A stretch of 64,000 nucleotides of DNA from Bacteroidota bacterium (GCA_023437305.1 JAEZGN010000007.1:124001-188000), one strand, 5' to 3'; shown: positions 52,806 through 62,444, counted from the first letter of the stretch. The notes: generated from the sequence alone by a model not told the origin. Made by a program: numbers and translations.

Positions 52806-53744
52806 ATGAAACATATTATATTTTCAATTCTATCTATAAGCTTATTGTTAAGCGCTTGTTCCGGTAAAAAACAAGAAAGTGCAGAAGTGCAAACGCTTAC
52901 AGTGGGAGTGATGTCTTCGATGGATTACCTTCCTCTTGCAGTAGCTCAGCGTGAAGGTTACTTTACAAAACATGGTTTAGACGTAAAAATTCAGAAATTT
53001 ATGTCTGCCAATGAGCGTGATATGGCTTTTCAGAGCGGAACTGTAGACGGAGGAGTAACCGACTATACCAGTGCGGCATTGTTGGCCTCGGGTGGGTTTG
53101 ATATGAAGCTTACTTCTAAATGTCAAGCACCTTTTTATATTGTAGCCGGTGCGCAGTCGGGGATAAATAGCTTGTCGGAGCTGAAAGGCAAGAAGATAGC
53201 CGTTTCTCAAAACACAGTGATCGACTTTTGTGTAGATATGGCTTTGGCTAGTGTAGGCCTTACTCCTAACGATGTTGAGAAAGTGGAGATAAATAAAATC
53301 CCGACTCGCTTCGAGATGTTGCGGAATAATAAAATAGATGCTACGGGATTACCTAATCCGTTTGCTCTGACCGCTGCAAGCGAAGGTTGCAAGTTGCTTG
53401 TGTCTATGGATAGCTTGAAATATACTGTTACAGGTATTGTCTTTTCCCAGAAGGTAATAGACACGAAGAGTGAAGATATTAAGAAAATGTACGCCGCTTA
53501 CAATGATGGTGTGGCTTATCTGAACTCACATACTGTAGCAGATATAAAAGATATATTGGTAAAAGAGCTTCAGTTTCCTGAACCTGTTGCTGAGAAGGTC
53601 ACTCTACCTGCTTATACCGATGCGCAGCCTGTAACTGTTGCAGACAAAGATATACAACAAGTGATAAGCTGGCTCGGAGGTAAAAACCTACTTAAAGCTG
53701 ATTTCAAAGTTGAGAATCTTATAAATGATCAACTGACCAAATAA
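52806..53744 (+). CDS. ABC transporter substrate-binding lipoprotein, SsuA/ThiY (NMT1-like) family
   Basis: 312 residues. Lipobox 'SISLLLSAC' with Cys18. The mature part starts 'TLTVGVMSSMDYLPLAVAQR' and continues 'GYFTKHGLDVKIQKF', 'SGTVDGGVTDYTSAALLA', 'ELKGKKIAVSQN' and 'IDATGLPNPFALTAA', the pattern of periplasmic binding proteins for sulfonates, taurine, nitrate or pyrimidine precursors. The ligand is not evident. The ATPase starts five bases later and the permease overlaps that, making a complete importer. No thiamine riboswitch precedes it, which weakens a ThiY assignment. Confidence 0.85.
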   Translation: MKHIIFSILSISLLLSACSGKKQESAEVQTLTVGVMSSMDYLPLAVAQREGYFTKHGLDVKIQKFMSANERDMAFQSGTVDGGVTDYTSAALLASGGFDMKLTSKCQAPFYIVAGAQSGINSLSELKGKKIAVSQNTVIDFCVDMALASVGLTPNDVEKVEINKIPTRFEMLRNNKIDATGLPNPFALTAASEGCKLLVSMDSLKYTVTGIVFSQKVIDTKSEDIKKMYAAYNDGVAYLNSHTVADIKDILVKELQFPEPVAEKVTLPAYTDAQPVTVADKDIQQVISWLGGKNLLKADFKVENLINDQLTK

Positions 53745-53749
53745 TAGAG

Positions 53750-54469
53750 ATGCTGTCGATAGAAAACCTGGAGGTAAAATACGGAAATACTGTAGCTTTG
53801 AATGATTTCTCCCTGACTATAAAAAAGGGGGAAATATATTCGCTTATAGGCCCTTCGGGATGTGGCAAGTCTACTTTATTAAAAGTCCTTTGCGGGATCA
53901 TAAGAAATTATAGCGGACAGATTGTTTTTAATGGAAAAGCGTTTACACCCAGAGAAGTATCCATAGGATATGTACCTCAACACTATGGTTTGCTGGAATG
54001 GAAGACTGTGAAAGAAAATATCTTCCTCTCTTATAAGCTGAATAGCAAGAAGGTATTGAGAGAGGCTGAGGTTTCAGAGATTATCGACTCGTTAGAGATC
54101 GGTGATATTCAAAACCGCTATCCTTCGCAATTGAGTGGGGGGCAGAAACAACGTGTGGCTCTGGCTCGTGCCTTCATCTCTCAGCCCGATATTCTGTTGA
54201 TGGACGAACCGTTTTCATCATTAGATACATTTACTTCCGAAGCATCGCAACGGCTTTTCCTCCGTCTGTGGGAAAAATACAAAGTAACCACTCTGTTTAT
54301 CACACACAATATACATGAGGCTGTATCTATTGGTGAGCATATTATTGTAATGAGCAAATCGCCGGGAAGGATTATTCATCAGGTAGAAAACCCGTTGTTC
54401 AATGTATCCGAGTACCAAGAAGAAAAGTTGAGGTTTGTGGCATCTATTATCAATAAAATAGGGTACTGA
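53750..54469 (+). CDS. ABC transporter ATP-binding protein, SsuB/TauB type
   Basis: 239 residues. Walker A 'GPSGCGKSTLLKVLCG', Q-loop 'VPQHYGLLEW', signature 'LSGGQKQRVALARA', Walker B 'ILLMDEPFSSLD' and switch 'FITHNIHEAV' are all intact. It powers the importer made with the binding lipoprotein before it and the permease after it. Its TGA overlaps the permease ATG by one base (TGATG), implying coupled translation. Confidence 0.93.
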   Translation: MLSIENLEVKYGNTVALNDFSLTIKKGEIYSLIGPSGCGKSTLLKVLCGIIRNYSGQIVFNGKAFTPREVSIGYVPQHYGLLEWKTVKENIFLSYKLNSKKVLREAEVSEIIDSLEIGDIQNRYPSQLSGGQKQRVALARAFISQPDILLMDEPFSSLDTFTSEASQRLFLRLWEKYKVTTLFITHNIHEAVSIGEHIIVMSKSPGRIIHQVENPLFNVSEYQEEKLRFVASIINKIGY

Positions 54470-55230
54470 TGACAAAACGTAGAAAACATATTTTCAATTA
54501 TTTCGGTTACATAATAGGCGGCTTTATCCTGTTCAATGTTATATGGTATATTTTTGCTGCCTGTCTCAGCCTCAAGGCTTTGCCTTTCCCTGCAGAGGTT
54601 TATGGTGGATACTCCAAAGCTTTCGAAAATGGTATATTAGACCACACATTCGCCAGCTTACAGCGTATAGCATATAGTATAGGTATATCTTTGGGAATAG
54701 CTTTAGTGTTAGGCGTATGGATGGGATATAGTAAGAAGGTAAATAGCCTGTTGGGACCTATGATCTATTTTTCTTACCCTATTCCCAAATTAGCTCTTTT
54801 GCCTATTATCATGGTATTATTTGATCTGGGCGAAACCTCAAAGATCGTTATTGTTATATTGATTGTCGTCTTTCAGTTGATCATTACGATACGTGATGCT
54901 GTAAAAAATATATCGAAAGAAAATTATTATGTCCTTATTTCTTTTGGGGCAACGGGCCTACAAAAAATGAGACATATTACCTTGCCTGCTATTTTGCCCG
55001 AAGTTTTTTCTTCGCTTCGTGTGGCATTGGGTATCGCAACATCGGCTTTGTTCTTTATTGAAACATTCGGAACGGATAAAGGATTGGGTTTTTACATTAC
55101 CGATTCACAAATGCGAGTAGATTATATCCAGATGTATTTTGGTATAATTGTTCTTTCTCTGATCGGTTTTATTTTATTTCTGATTGTCGATCTGCTCGAT
55201 AGCGTATTGTGTAAGTGGAAGAATATATGA
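54469..55230 (+). CDS. ABC transporter permease, SsuC/TauC type
   Basis: 253 residues with six membrane helices in the binding-protein-dependent permease fold (roughly 10-245). The ATPase-docking loop 'SFGATGLQKMRHITLPAILP' (about 160-179) is the EAA motif. 'IYFSYPIPKLALLPI' and 'TFGTDKGLGFYI' are family blocks seen in SsuC and TauC. It is the last gene of the importer. trkH converges from the other side and ends three bases away. Confidence 0.92.
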   Translation: MTKRRKHIFNYFGYIIGGFILFNVIWYIFAACLSLKALPFPAEVYGGYSKAFENGILDHTFASLQRIAYSIGISLGIALVLGVWMGYSKKVNSLLGPMIYFSYPIPKLALLPIIMVLFDLGETSKIVIVILIVVFQLIITIRDAVKNISKENYYVLISFGATGLQKMRHITLPAILPEVFSSLRVALGIATSALFFIETFGTDKGLGFYITDSQMRVDYIQMYFGIIVLSLIGFILFLIVDLLDSVLCKWKNI

Positions 55231-55233
55231 TTG

Positions 55234-56691
55234 TTATCTTCTCCAGAAAGCAGGCATAAATAAAGAAAGTACAGTAAATAGCTCTAAACGTCCTGTCAGC
55301 ATAAGGAAGCTGAGATACCATTTCGACTCGGTTGGCACTTCCGAGAAACTACCTGTATTACCTATCTCTGCCAATCCACCTCCCACATTTCCAAGACATG
55401 AAACTGCTGCTCCGAGAGCATTCTCGAATTGCATTCCCGATAAGGACAAAAGTAAACAGCTGAAAATAAGGATGGCAAGGTATAAGAAGATAAAAGCCAA
55501 GACCTTGGTTACTACGTCTATCGAAATTACATGGTTATTCAATCGGATAGGGAGTATGGCATTGGGGTGTACCTGACGTTTAAACTCATTGATCGAATTC
55601 TTGAACAAGATAATGATCCTCACTATCTTGATACCTCCGGCAGTAGATCCAGCACATGCCCCGAAGACCATAAAGATGACAACTAAGAACTGATAGAAAG
55701 AGCCCCAACTTATTATATTGTCAGTAGAGAAGCAAGTGGTGGTAAGCATCGATACTACCTGAAACAATGATGTGCGGAAGGCTTTTTCTACTCCTTCTAT
55801 CTTGCCCGAACTGTAAAGCCCGATGGCAATAATGACAACAAAGAGGATGATAATAGATACATACCATTTAAACTCTTCATTCTGATACAACTTTTTGGCA
55901 CTACCTTTCATAAAGAAGTAGATCAGCGTAAAGTTTATTCCTCCGATGAACATAAAGAGTGTAATGACATATTCTATATAGGCTGAATTCCAATGGGCGA
56001 TACTATCTTGCTTTGTCGAAAATCCGGCAGTGGATATCGTTGTAAAAGCATGGCAAACAGCGTCGAAGAGACTCATTGGGCCTATCCAAAGCAGTACGAC
56101 AAGAATTCCTGTGAGGAATATATAAACCAGCCATAGCCGTTTAGCTATTTGTGATATACGGGGGCGAAAACGATCGTAGCCTATCCCTGTGACTTCGGCA
56201 TCGTACATTACAGATGCATTACCTCCCATGGGTAGGATTGTGGCCACGAACAATACGATTCCTAATCCTCCCATCCATTGGGTTATACTGCGCCAGAAGA
56301 GAAGTCCCTTGGGCATACTCTCTATGTCATTTAGGATGGTTGCACCGGTTGCGGTTAGTCCCGAGATGGTTTCGAAGTAGGCATTACTGACGCTAGGTAT
56401 AGAGTTGCTCAGGTAATAAGGAAGCATACCGAATGCAGATAGTACGATCCACGAAACAGCCACCATAAAGAAGCTCTCTCGTTTACCGATCGGTTTGGGG
56501 AAATCTTCGGTTCCTACCAATCGGATAAAAGCTCCTACAAAGAATGTTATTGTAGAGCTTATAAGCATTGCATCTCCGGCCGCTTCATGTAAGTAAAATG
56601 AAACAATGGTTGCGCTCATCATGAATAGTGATTCGATGAGAAGTAAAAATCCAATTGTTTTTAGTACAAACCGGTAGTTAAAATTACTCAT
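55234..56691 (-). CDS. trkH: Potassium uptake protein TrkH
   Basis: 485 residues. The four pore-loop motifs of the KtrB/TrkH family are present in order: 'SGLTATGATIL', 'TISTAGFST', 'TTCFSTDN' and 'GNVGGGLAEIG', each with the filter glycine or its equivalent. About eight core helices plus two N-terminal ones. It carries K+ across the inner membrane under control of TrkA, which is encoded 15 bases upstream. Last gene of a dxs-trkA-trkH run. The stop is three bases from the convergent permease gene. Confidence 0.93.
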   Translation of the reverse strand: MSNFNYRFVLKTIGFLLLIESLFMMSATIVSFYLHEAAGDAMLISSTITFFVGAFIRLVGTEDFPKPIGKRESFFMVAVSWIVLSAFGMLPYYLSNSIPSVSNAYFETISGLTATGATILNDIESMPKGLLFWRSITQWMGGLGIVLFVATILPMGGNASVMYDAEVTGIGYDRFRPRISQIAKRLWLVYIFLTGILVVLLWIGPMSLFDAVCHAFTTISTAGFSTKQDSIAHWNSAYIEYVITLFMFIGGINFTLIYFFMKGSAKKLYQNEEFKWYVSIIILFVVIIAIGLYSSGKIEGVEKAFRTSLFQVVSMLTTTCFSTDNIISWGSFYQFLVVIFMVFGACAGSTAGGIKIVRIIILFKNSINEFKRQVHPNAILPIRLNNHVISIDVVTKVLAFIFLYLAILIFSCLLLSLSGMQFENALGAAVSCLGNVGGGLAEIGNTGSFSEVPTESKWYLSFLMLTGRLELFTVLSLFMPAFWRR

Positions 56692-56706
56692 GAACTTTCT
56701 ATCCTG

Positions 56707-58044
56707 TTAATGGAACATTTTCTCCGCATCACGTAGTGTGTCATCCAAACAGAAAACCACCACATGGTCGTAAGGCTCTATCAAAGTATCGCCATCGATC
56801 ATCATCGGTTCGCCATTGCGTATCAATCCGCCCAAAGTGACATTTTTGGGTAGCGTTAGCTTTTTTACCTCTTTCTTGGTTACATAAGAGTTTGGTCGAG
56901 CTATAATCTCCGCTACGTCTGCATTGGCGATTGTTAATGACTTTACGTTAGATACGTCTGCGCTGAGCAGAAATCTGTATATGTTGCTTACTGTTATTAG
57001 TTTCTTATTTATAATAGAGCCGATATCCAGATTCTCGGCCATCGACATATAGTCCATGTTTTCTACTTCGGCTACAGTCTTGCGTACTCCAAAGCGTTTG
57101 GCTGCCATACATGCGAGAATGTTAGCTTCCGAGTTCCCGGTTACAGCCACAAATGCGTCTATATCCTTGATTCCCTCTTGCAAAAGAAACTCAGCATTGC
57201 GTCCGTCATTATGAAACACGGTTACATTCTTTGGTAGCTTTTCTAAGAGTTGGTAGCTCTTCTCTTTATCGGATTCTAATAGTTTGATGTTTGTATTGTC
57301 GGGTAAGTACTGGCAGGTACGGATGGCAATACGGCTTCCGCCCATTATCATAATGTTCTTTACTTCAAAACTGGCTTTGCCTGCTATTACGGGCAGTTCG
57401 TTCACGTTTTCTTTTGTTGCGGTAAAGAATACGATGTCGCCCGCTAAAACCATATCCTTTCCTGTAGGAATGATAGTTACATTCTTTCGTTTAATGGCAA
57501 CGATGTGGAATTTCTTGTCTTTGCTGCTTAAGTCGAAGAGGTATTTATTTACCAGCTCCGAGTTTTCTCTTATCTTGATTCCGGCCAGTAATATATTGCC
57601 ATCGCAAAGTTCTATCCATTGGCGTACCCACGGACGTTTTAGGGCAGATACTATTTCTTTAGCCGCCACCATTTCGGGATAAACCATTGAGTTGATCCCT
57701 AGCTTCTCAAAAAACTCTTTATTCTTGGGTAAGAGGTATTCGTAATTATCGATGCGAGCAAAGGTCTTCTTCGCTCCCATATTTGCAGCTAATAAGCAGG
57801 CTGTTATGTTTGTAGATTCGTCAGGGGTGACACCAATAAAGAAGTCCGCTTCTTTTATATCCACTTCCATCAAATCTTTGAGGGAAGTGCAAGACCCTGT
57901 CATTGTCATTATCTCAAGATTAGAGCCAAGGAAGTTGAGCTTCTCCTTATCAGCATCCATGAGTACAACGTCTTGGTTTTCTGCTGATAATAGTTTTGCT
58001 AAATGTGTTCCTACAGCGCCTGCACCTGCAATTACAATTCTCAT
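56707..58044 (-). CDS. trkA: Trk potassium transport regulatory protein TrkA
   Basis: 445 residues. Two tandem RCK units: each has a Rossmann NAD-binding half ('IAGAGAVGTHLAKLL' at residue 3, 'IMGGSRIAIRTCQYL' at about 230) and a small RCK_C half ('ITVSNIYRFLLSADVSN', 'VVVFCLDD'). It gates TrkH from the cytoplasm in response to NAD(H)/ATP. It lies 6 bases after dxs and 15 before trkH. Confidence 0.94.
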   Translation of the reverse strand: MRIVIAGAGAVGTHLAKLLSAENQDVVLMDADKEKLNFLGSNLEIMTMTGSCTSLKDLMEVDIKEADFFIGVTPDESTNITACLLAANMGAKKTFARIDNYEYLLPKNKEFFEKLGINSMVYPEMVAAKEIVSALKRPWVRQWIELCDGNILLAGIKIRENSELVNKYLFDLSSKDKKFHIVAIKRKNVTIIPTGKDMVLAGDIVFFTATKENVNELPVIAGKASFEVKNIMIMGGSRIAIRTCQYLPDNTNIKLLESDKEKSYQLLEKLPKNVTVFHNDGRNAEFLLQEGIKDIDAFVAVTGNSEANILACMAAKRFGVRKTVAEVENMDYMSMAENLDIGSIINKKLITVSNIYRFLLSADVSNVKSLTIANADVAEIIARPNSYVTKKEVKKLTLPKNVTLGGLIRNGEPMMIDGDTLIEPYDHVVVFCLDDTLRDAEKMFH

Positions 58045-58050
58045 CGACTC

Positions 58051-59997
58051 TTACTTATATATTTTTTCTTCTATATTATTAGGGCTTATTTGCTTATGTA
58101 AGATCGACTGCATCCGTTTTACCAATCCTTGTATGTCAAGTTCACATAGTTTCTTCAGGTCAGCAACCGAACCGTGCGTTACAAATTTATCTTGTATACC
58201 TGCACGCACTACATTTATGTTCAAATAGTTATTGTCAGCAAAGTATTCTAAAACAGCACTACCGAATCCTCCGTTGATAACACCGTTTTCGATCGTCAAT
58301 ACATGAGTAAAGTTCTCTGCCACCTCTTTTAAGATTGCAGTATCCAGAGGTTTAAGGAATATCATGTCGTAATGTGCGATAGAATAGCCCTCGTCTTCAA
58401 CGATGTGGATGGCTTCACGTGCAGTATTTCCTATTGCGCCTATTGATAAAACGGCAAGATCTTTACCATCTTTCAGCTTGCGCCCTTTTCCTATTTCCAG
58501 TTTTTGCATTTCGCATTCCCAATCTTTTAGTATACCCTGCCCTCTTGGGTACCGGATCACAAATGGACCTTCGTTGCCGTAAGCAGCGGTATACATCAGG
58601 TGGCGCAAGTAATGCTCGTCGAAAGGAGCGGCGATAGTCAGGTTCGGGACACATCGCATATAAGCAAGATCGAATGCCCCATGGTGTGTTGGTCCGTCTT
58701 CTCCTACCAGTCCTGCTCGGTCGAGGCACATAATTACATGCAGCTTTTGAAGTGCTACATCATGTATGACCTGATCGTAAGCTCGTTGCATAAATGATGA
58801 GTAGATATTACAGAACGGTAATAGCCCTTCTTTTGCCAATCCGGCCGAATAGGTCACGGCATGTGCTTCGGCAATACCTACATCGAATGCCCTGTCCGGG
58901 AATTCTTTCATCATATAGGTCATAGACGACCCGGTTGGCATAGCAGGAGTAATCCCTACAACACGCTTATCCTTCTTGGCCAGTTCTACAAGTGTATGTC
59001 CAAAAACGTCTTGGAAGAGTTGTGGCTGATCTTTTGATTTTGTTACAATACGCTCTCCGGTTTCTTTGTCAAACTTACCCGGAGCATGCCATACTGTAGC
59101 CGAAACTTCTGCCGGCTTAAATCCTTTTCCTTTAATAGTGTGGATATGTAGAATCTTAGGTCCTTTCATATCCTTTATATTTTGTAATATTCGAATCAGG
59201 TTAGGTAAATCGTGCCCATCGATAGGACCAAAATATCGTATATTAAAGCCTTCGAACATGTTCTGTTGTTTCGTCAATAGCGATTTCAGGCTATTGTTGA
59301 AACGAAGGATAAGGTTTTTACCTTGTTCGGTGATAAGGTTTCCTTTCTTGAACTTTTGATAAACATCATTCCTTACCCTGTTATAGGTGGGCGAGGTCGT
59401 CATTTTTACCAAATAATCGCGCATGCCCCCAACATTGTCATCTATAGCCATATCATTGTCATTGAGAATGATAAGGATGTCATTTGGTTGAGAGCTCGCA
59501 TTGTTGAGAGCTTCATAAGCCAACCCTCCGGTCATAGAACCATCACCTATTACGGCTACTACATGCCTGTTCTCATGTTTGAGAGAAGAAGCGACAGCCA
59601 TACCTAATGCTGCCGAAATTGAATTTGAAGCATGTCCTGCAATAAAAGCATCGTATTCGCTTTCTTTTGGATTTGGAAACCCTGAGAGACCACCGAATTT
59701 ACGATTTGTATGAAACAGGTCTCTTCTGCCTGTCAGTATCTTGTGGCTATATGCTTGGTGACCTACATCCCATACAATGCGGTCGTAAGGTGTATTATAT
59801 ATGTAATGAAGGGCTACAGTAAGCTCTACTGTACCCAGACTGGAGCCAAAATGTCCGGGATTTTTACTTAATTGATCAATAAGAAAACTTCTAAGTTCAG
59901 TACAAAGAGATTCAAGCTCCTCAATGCTTAGATTTTTAAGGTCAGAGGGAGAGTTTATTGTCTGTAATACTGATATATTGTCGTTTTGTTCGTCCAT
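58051..59997 (-). CDS. dxs: 1-deoxy-D-xylulose-5-phosphate synthase
   Basis: The start is taken as the ATG at 59997 (648 residues, 'MDEQNDNISVLQTINSPSDL'). An upstream in-frame start at 60048 would add 17 hydrophobic residues foreign to the family. 'HFGSSLGTVELTVALHYIYN' (first part), 'WDVGHQAYSHKILTGRRD' and 'VIGDGSMTGGLAYEALNN' bind thiamine diphosphate, and 'LDRAGLVGEDGPTHHGAFDL' is the pyrimidine-domain signature. It condenses pyruvate with glyceraldehyde 3-phosphate at the first step of the MEP isoprenoid pathway. First gene of an operon with trkA and trkH. A -7 element TATATTTG is found 53 bases upstream. Confidence 0.96.
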   Translation of the reverse strand: MDEQNDNISVLQTINSPSDLKNLSIEELESLCTELRSFLIDQLSKNPGHFGSSLGTVELTVALHYIYNTPYDRIVWDVGHQAYSHKILTGRRDLFHTNRKFGGLSGFPNPKESEYDAFIAGHASNSISAALGMAVASSLKHENRHVVAVIGDGSMTGGLAYEALNNASSQPNDILIILNDNDMAIDDNVGGMRDYLVKMTTSPTYNRVRNDVYQKFKKGNLITEQGKNLILRFNNSLKSLLTKQQNMFEGFNIRYFGPIDGHDLPNLIRILQNIKDMKGPKILHIHTIKGKGFKPAEVSATVWHAPGKFDKETGERIVTKSKDQPQLFQDVFGHTLVELAKKDKRVVGITPAMPTGSSMTYMMKEFPDRAFDVGIAEAHAVTYSAGLAKEGLLPFCNIYSSFMQRAYDQVIHDVALQKLHVIMCLDRAGLVGEDGPTHHGAFDLAYMRCVPNLTIAAPFDEHYLRHLMYTAAYGNEGPFVIRYPRGQGILKDWECEMQKLEIGKGRKLKDGKDLAVLSIGAIGNTAREAIHIVEDEGYSIAHYDMIFLKPLDTAILKEVAENFTHVLTIENGVINGGFGSAVLEYFADNNYLNINVVRAGIQDKFVTHGSVADLKKLCELDIQGLVKRMQSILHKQISPNNIEEKIYK

Positions 59998-60049
59998 AAA
60001 AATTCTATTGGAATGAAGAAAAATCTTTATTACTATTGTAATAAACAAG

Positions 60050-60057
60050 CAAATATA
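60050..60057 (-). promoter_or_regulatory. -7 promoter element of dxs-trkA-trkH
   Basis: On the minus strand TATATTTG (60057-60050) fits TAnnTTTG and lies about 53 bases before the chosen dxs ATG. If transcription starts near 60043, the 60048 start would not be on the transcript, which supports the 59997 start. A -33 is not clear. Confidence 0.4.
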
Positions 60058-60294
60058 TAAAACAAAAGCTATTTAGAATAAGATATTCTCTTAAAAATAA
60101 GACATGATTAGACCTAGTTATAATTATATAAACAAAAGAGACCGATTAATGTTCTTTGTAAATATTATGTAAACAAGCTTGTAGTCCGTATTTGTTGCTA
60201 TTTATTAGGGGGATATGCATAGTTAAAAAGTTTCAGTTTTTGACCAAAATTTGATTTTGGAAATGAACAAAGTATTTGTTTATTCTTTAATAAA

Positions 60295-60326
60295 AAAAGC
60301 ACCGAATTCCAGAATTCGGTGCTTTT
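60295..60326 (-). terminator. Terminator of the DEAD-box helicase gene
   Basis: AAAAGCACCGAATTC (60295-60309) pairs over 15 bp with GAATTCGGTGCTTTT (60312-60326). Read on the minus strand it ends in a run of seven T, directly after the helicase stop at 60342. The rest of the gap up to dxs (60058-60294) shows no gene. Confidence 0.85.
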
Positions 60327-60341
60327 CGTATAAATGGATAT

Positions 60342-62159
60342 TTAAGAATATTTTGGTTTTCTTCCACTCCGTCCTTTATTCTTATCAGAGTGTTTTGGTG
60401 AATTATAATCAGAACTTTTTCGTGTTCCGATATCCGAGCGAGTGTTGAAGCTTCTGCGACCTCTGTCTCCGCCACGGTCTTTAGCGTTTCCGCCTCCTCC
60501 GCCCTGAGCTACTTCTACAGAAATGCGTCGTCCGTTCTGTTCTTGTTTGCTCATGGATTTTATAACCTTCTGTGCATCTTTCTCAGGCACTTCGAAGAAA
60601 GAGAAATTCTGCATTATGTCAATTCGTCCGATATTTACCTTTTCTGGCACATAGTCGTTAACAAGTCCCATCAACGTTGCCGGATTTACATTGTCGGTAC
60701 GTCCTACATTGATAAACAAGCGAGAGTACCCTCTTTCGGCAGTGCGTCCACCTGATGAACGATCCGAGCGGTCTGAACGGTCTCTGTCTTTACGTTTAGG
60801 GAATGATTTATCATCGCGAGATGACCGTTCGGATGGCGATTCTATTTCTTGTGCATCGCGATAGTAATCGATGAGACGATTGAACTCAAGTGCTACTACA
60901 CGTTTGATAATATCTTCTTTTTCGAGCCAATCGAGTTTTCTGTAAACAGAAGGAAGTATATTTGAGATTTCATCTTCGTTTACTTTTACTTTCTCTATTC
61001 TGTCAACCAGATTGAACAATTGTTTCTCGCAAATAGCTTCGCCCGAAGGTATAGCTCCCTGCTCGAACTTTTTGTTGATTATTTTCTCAATCTCTCTTAC
61101 TTTTCCTTTTTCTTTTACGTGGATGATTGCGATAGAGGTACCTGTTTTTCCTGCACGACCGGTGCGTCCACTTCTATGAGTATATGACTCTATATCATCC
61201 GGCAAGCCATAATTGATAACGTGCGTTAAGCTATCTACATCCAGTCCGCGTGCTGCAACGTCTGTAGCCACAAGTAGTTGTAGATTCCTTATGCGAAATT
61301 TTTGCATCACATAGTCACGCTGAGCTTGAGACAAGTCGCCATGGAGCGAATCAGCATTGTAGCCATCCTGTATCAGTTTGTCTGCAATTTCTTGTGTCTC
61401 GCGACGGGTACGGCAGAATATAATTCCGTATATATTCGGATAATAGTCCGCAATACGTTTCAGTGCCAGATATTTGTCTTTAGCATGAACAAGATAGTAT
61501 ACATGCTTTACATTGTTAGAACCTTCGTTCTTTCTTCCGATAGTGATTTCTTTCGGGTTCTGCATGTATTTTTTTGTAATCTTAGCTATTTCTTTAGGCA
61601 TAGTAGCCGAGAATAACAGCATCAATCTCTCATCCGGAACTTTAGATAATATCTCGTCGATACTCTCCATGAATCCCATGTTAAGCATTTCGTCCGACTC
61701 GTCGAGCACTACATATTTTACATTCGACAGCTCTACTGTTCTACGATTGATAAGGTCTATCAGTCGTCCCGGAGTGGCAACAATAATTTGTACGCCTCTC
61801 TTTAGTGATTTTATCTGACTCTCGATGCTTGAGCCTCCATATACAGGAAGAACTCTTAGGTTATCTATATATTTTGAATAATCGGATAAGTCTCCTGCTA
61901 TTTGCAGACATAGTTCACGTGTAGGACAAAGAATCAGCGCCTGAGGGACGTTCTGATTTGTATCTATTTTTTGTAGTATAGGAAGACCAAAAGCTGCAGT
62001 CTTTCCTGTTCCGGTTTGCGCAAGCGCAATTACATCATTGGTTTCGCCAAGCAAATATGGAATCACTTCTTCTTGCACAGGCATTGGGTTCTCATAACCC
62101 ATTTCTTCGATTGCTTTGCGAATATTCGCAGCAACCCCTAACTCTTCAAATGTTTTCAT
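60342..62159 (-). CDS. DEAD-box RNA helicase (CsdA/DbpA type)
   Basis: 605 residues. 'FEELGVAANIRKAIEEMGYE' is the Q-motif region, 'AQTGTGKTAAFG' motif I, 'VATPGRLIDL' Ib, 'LDESDEMLNMGF' motif II with DESD in place of DEAD, 'LFSATMP' III, 'LHGDLSQAQRD' IV, 'ATDVAARGLDVDS' V and 'YTHRSGRTGRAGKTG' VI. About residues 480-555 ('RLFINVGRTDNVNP', 'ISVEVAQ') resemble the DbpA RNA-binding domain. Before and after it are basic, Arg/Ser/Asp-rich low-complexity tails. It probably remodels rRNA or structured mRNA. Single-gene unit with its own promoter and a strong terminator. Confidence 0.93.
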   Translation of the reverse strand: MKTFEELGVAANIRKAIEEMGYENPMPVQEEVIPYLLGETNDVIALAQTGTGKTAAFGLPILQKIDTNQNVPQALILCPTRELCLQIAGDLSDYSKYIDNLRVLPVYGGSSIESQIKSLKRGVQIIVATPGRLIDLINRRTVELSNVKYVVLDESDEMLNMGFMESIDEILSKVPDERLMLLFSATMPKEIAKITKKYMQNPKEITIGRKNEGSNNVKHVYYLVHAKDKYLALKRIADYYPNIYGIIFCRTRRETQEIADKLIQDGYNADSLHGDLSQAQRDYVMQKFRIRNLQLLVATDVAARGLDVDSLTHVINYGLPDDIESYTHRSGRTGRAGKTGTSIAIIHVKEKGKVREIEKIINKKFEQGAIPSGEAICEKQLFNLVDRIEKVKVNEDEISNILPSVYRKLDWLEKEDIIKRVVALEFNRLIDYYRDAQEIESPSERSSRDDKSFPKRKDRDRSDRSDRSSGGRTAERGYSRLFINVGRTDNVNPATLMGLVNDYVPEKVNIGRIDIMQNFSFFEVPEKDAQKVIKSMSKQEQNGRRISVEVAQGGGGGNAKDRGGDRGRRSFNTRSDIGTRKSSDYNSPKHSDKNKGRSGRKPKYS

Positions 62160-62261
62160 TAAAAATTTTCAAATATCTTTTGTGGTAAAAAGCCCTTCAT
62201 TTTTTTGACTTACTCCCACCCCAAAATTATTCGACATAAGAGAGCCTGTCAAAAGGACGCG

Positions 62262-62294
62262 CAAAGGTAGTAATTAGTTTTCAAGTTTTTACAA
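62262..62294 (-). promoter_or_regulatory. Promoter of the DEAD-box helicase gene
   Basis: On the minus strand TACCTTTG (62269-62262) is a -7 match, with a TTG at 62294-62292 about 22 bases upstream. It would give a leader of roughly 95 bases before the helicase ATG at 62159. The leader shows no clear cold-shock or riboswitch structure. Confidence 0.45.
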
Positions 62295-62305
62295 TAATTG
62301 GGTAA

Positions 62306-62397
62306 TAACTTTGTTTTAACTGTATTATAAAGGCTAGATAGTGATATAAATAGAAGGTCTAGATTCGATATAATTCTTTCGTATAGCCTTCTTTTTG
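62306..62397 (+). ncRNA. Candidate small RNA between the helicase and FKBP genes
   Basis: In the 384-base divergent gap 62160-62543 the plus strand has a -7 match TAACTTTG (62306-62313). AAGGCTA (62330-62336) and TAGCCTT (62384-62390) then bracket about 47 bases, including a smaller CTAGA/TCTAG stem, and the sequence runs into CTTTTTG (62391-62397). Since no rightward gene stands upstream, a terminator-like end here suggests a short transcript of about 75-80 bases. No known RNA family is recognised and no -33 is clear. The candidate is weak. Confidence 0.25.
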
Positions 62398-62444
62398 TTG
62401 TTGCGGAAACGCCTGTGCATAAATATTTAACAAAACTAAAGCCA

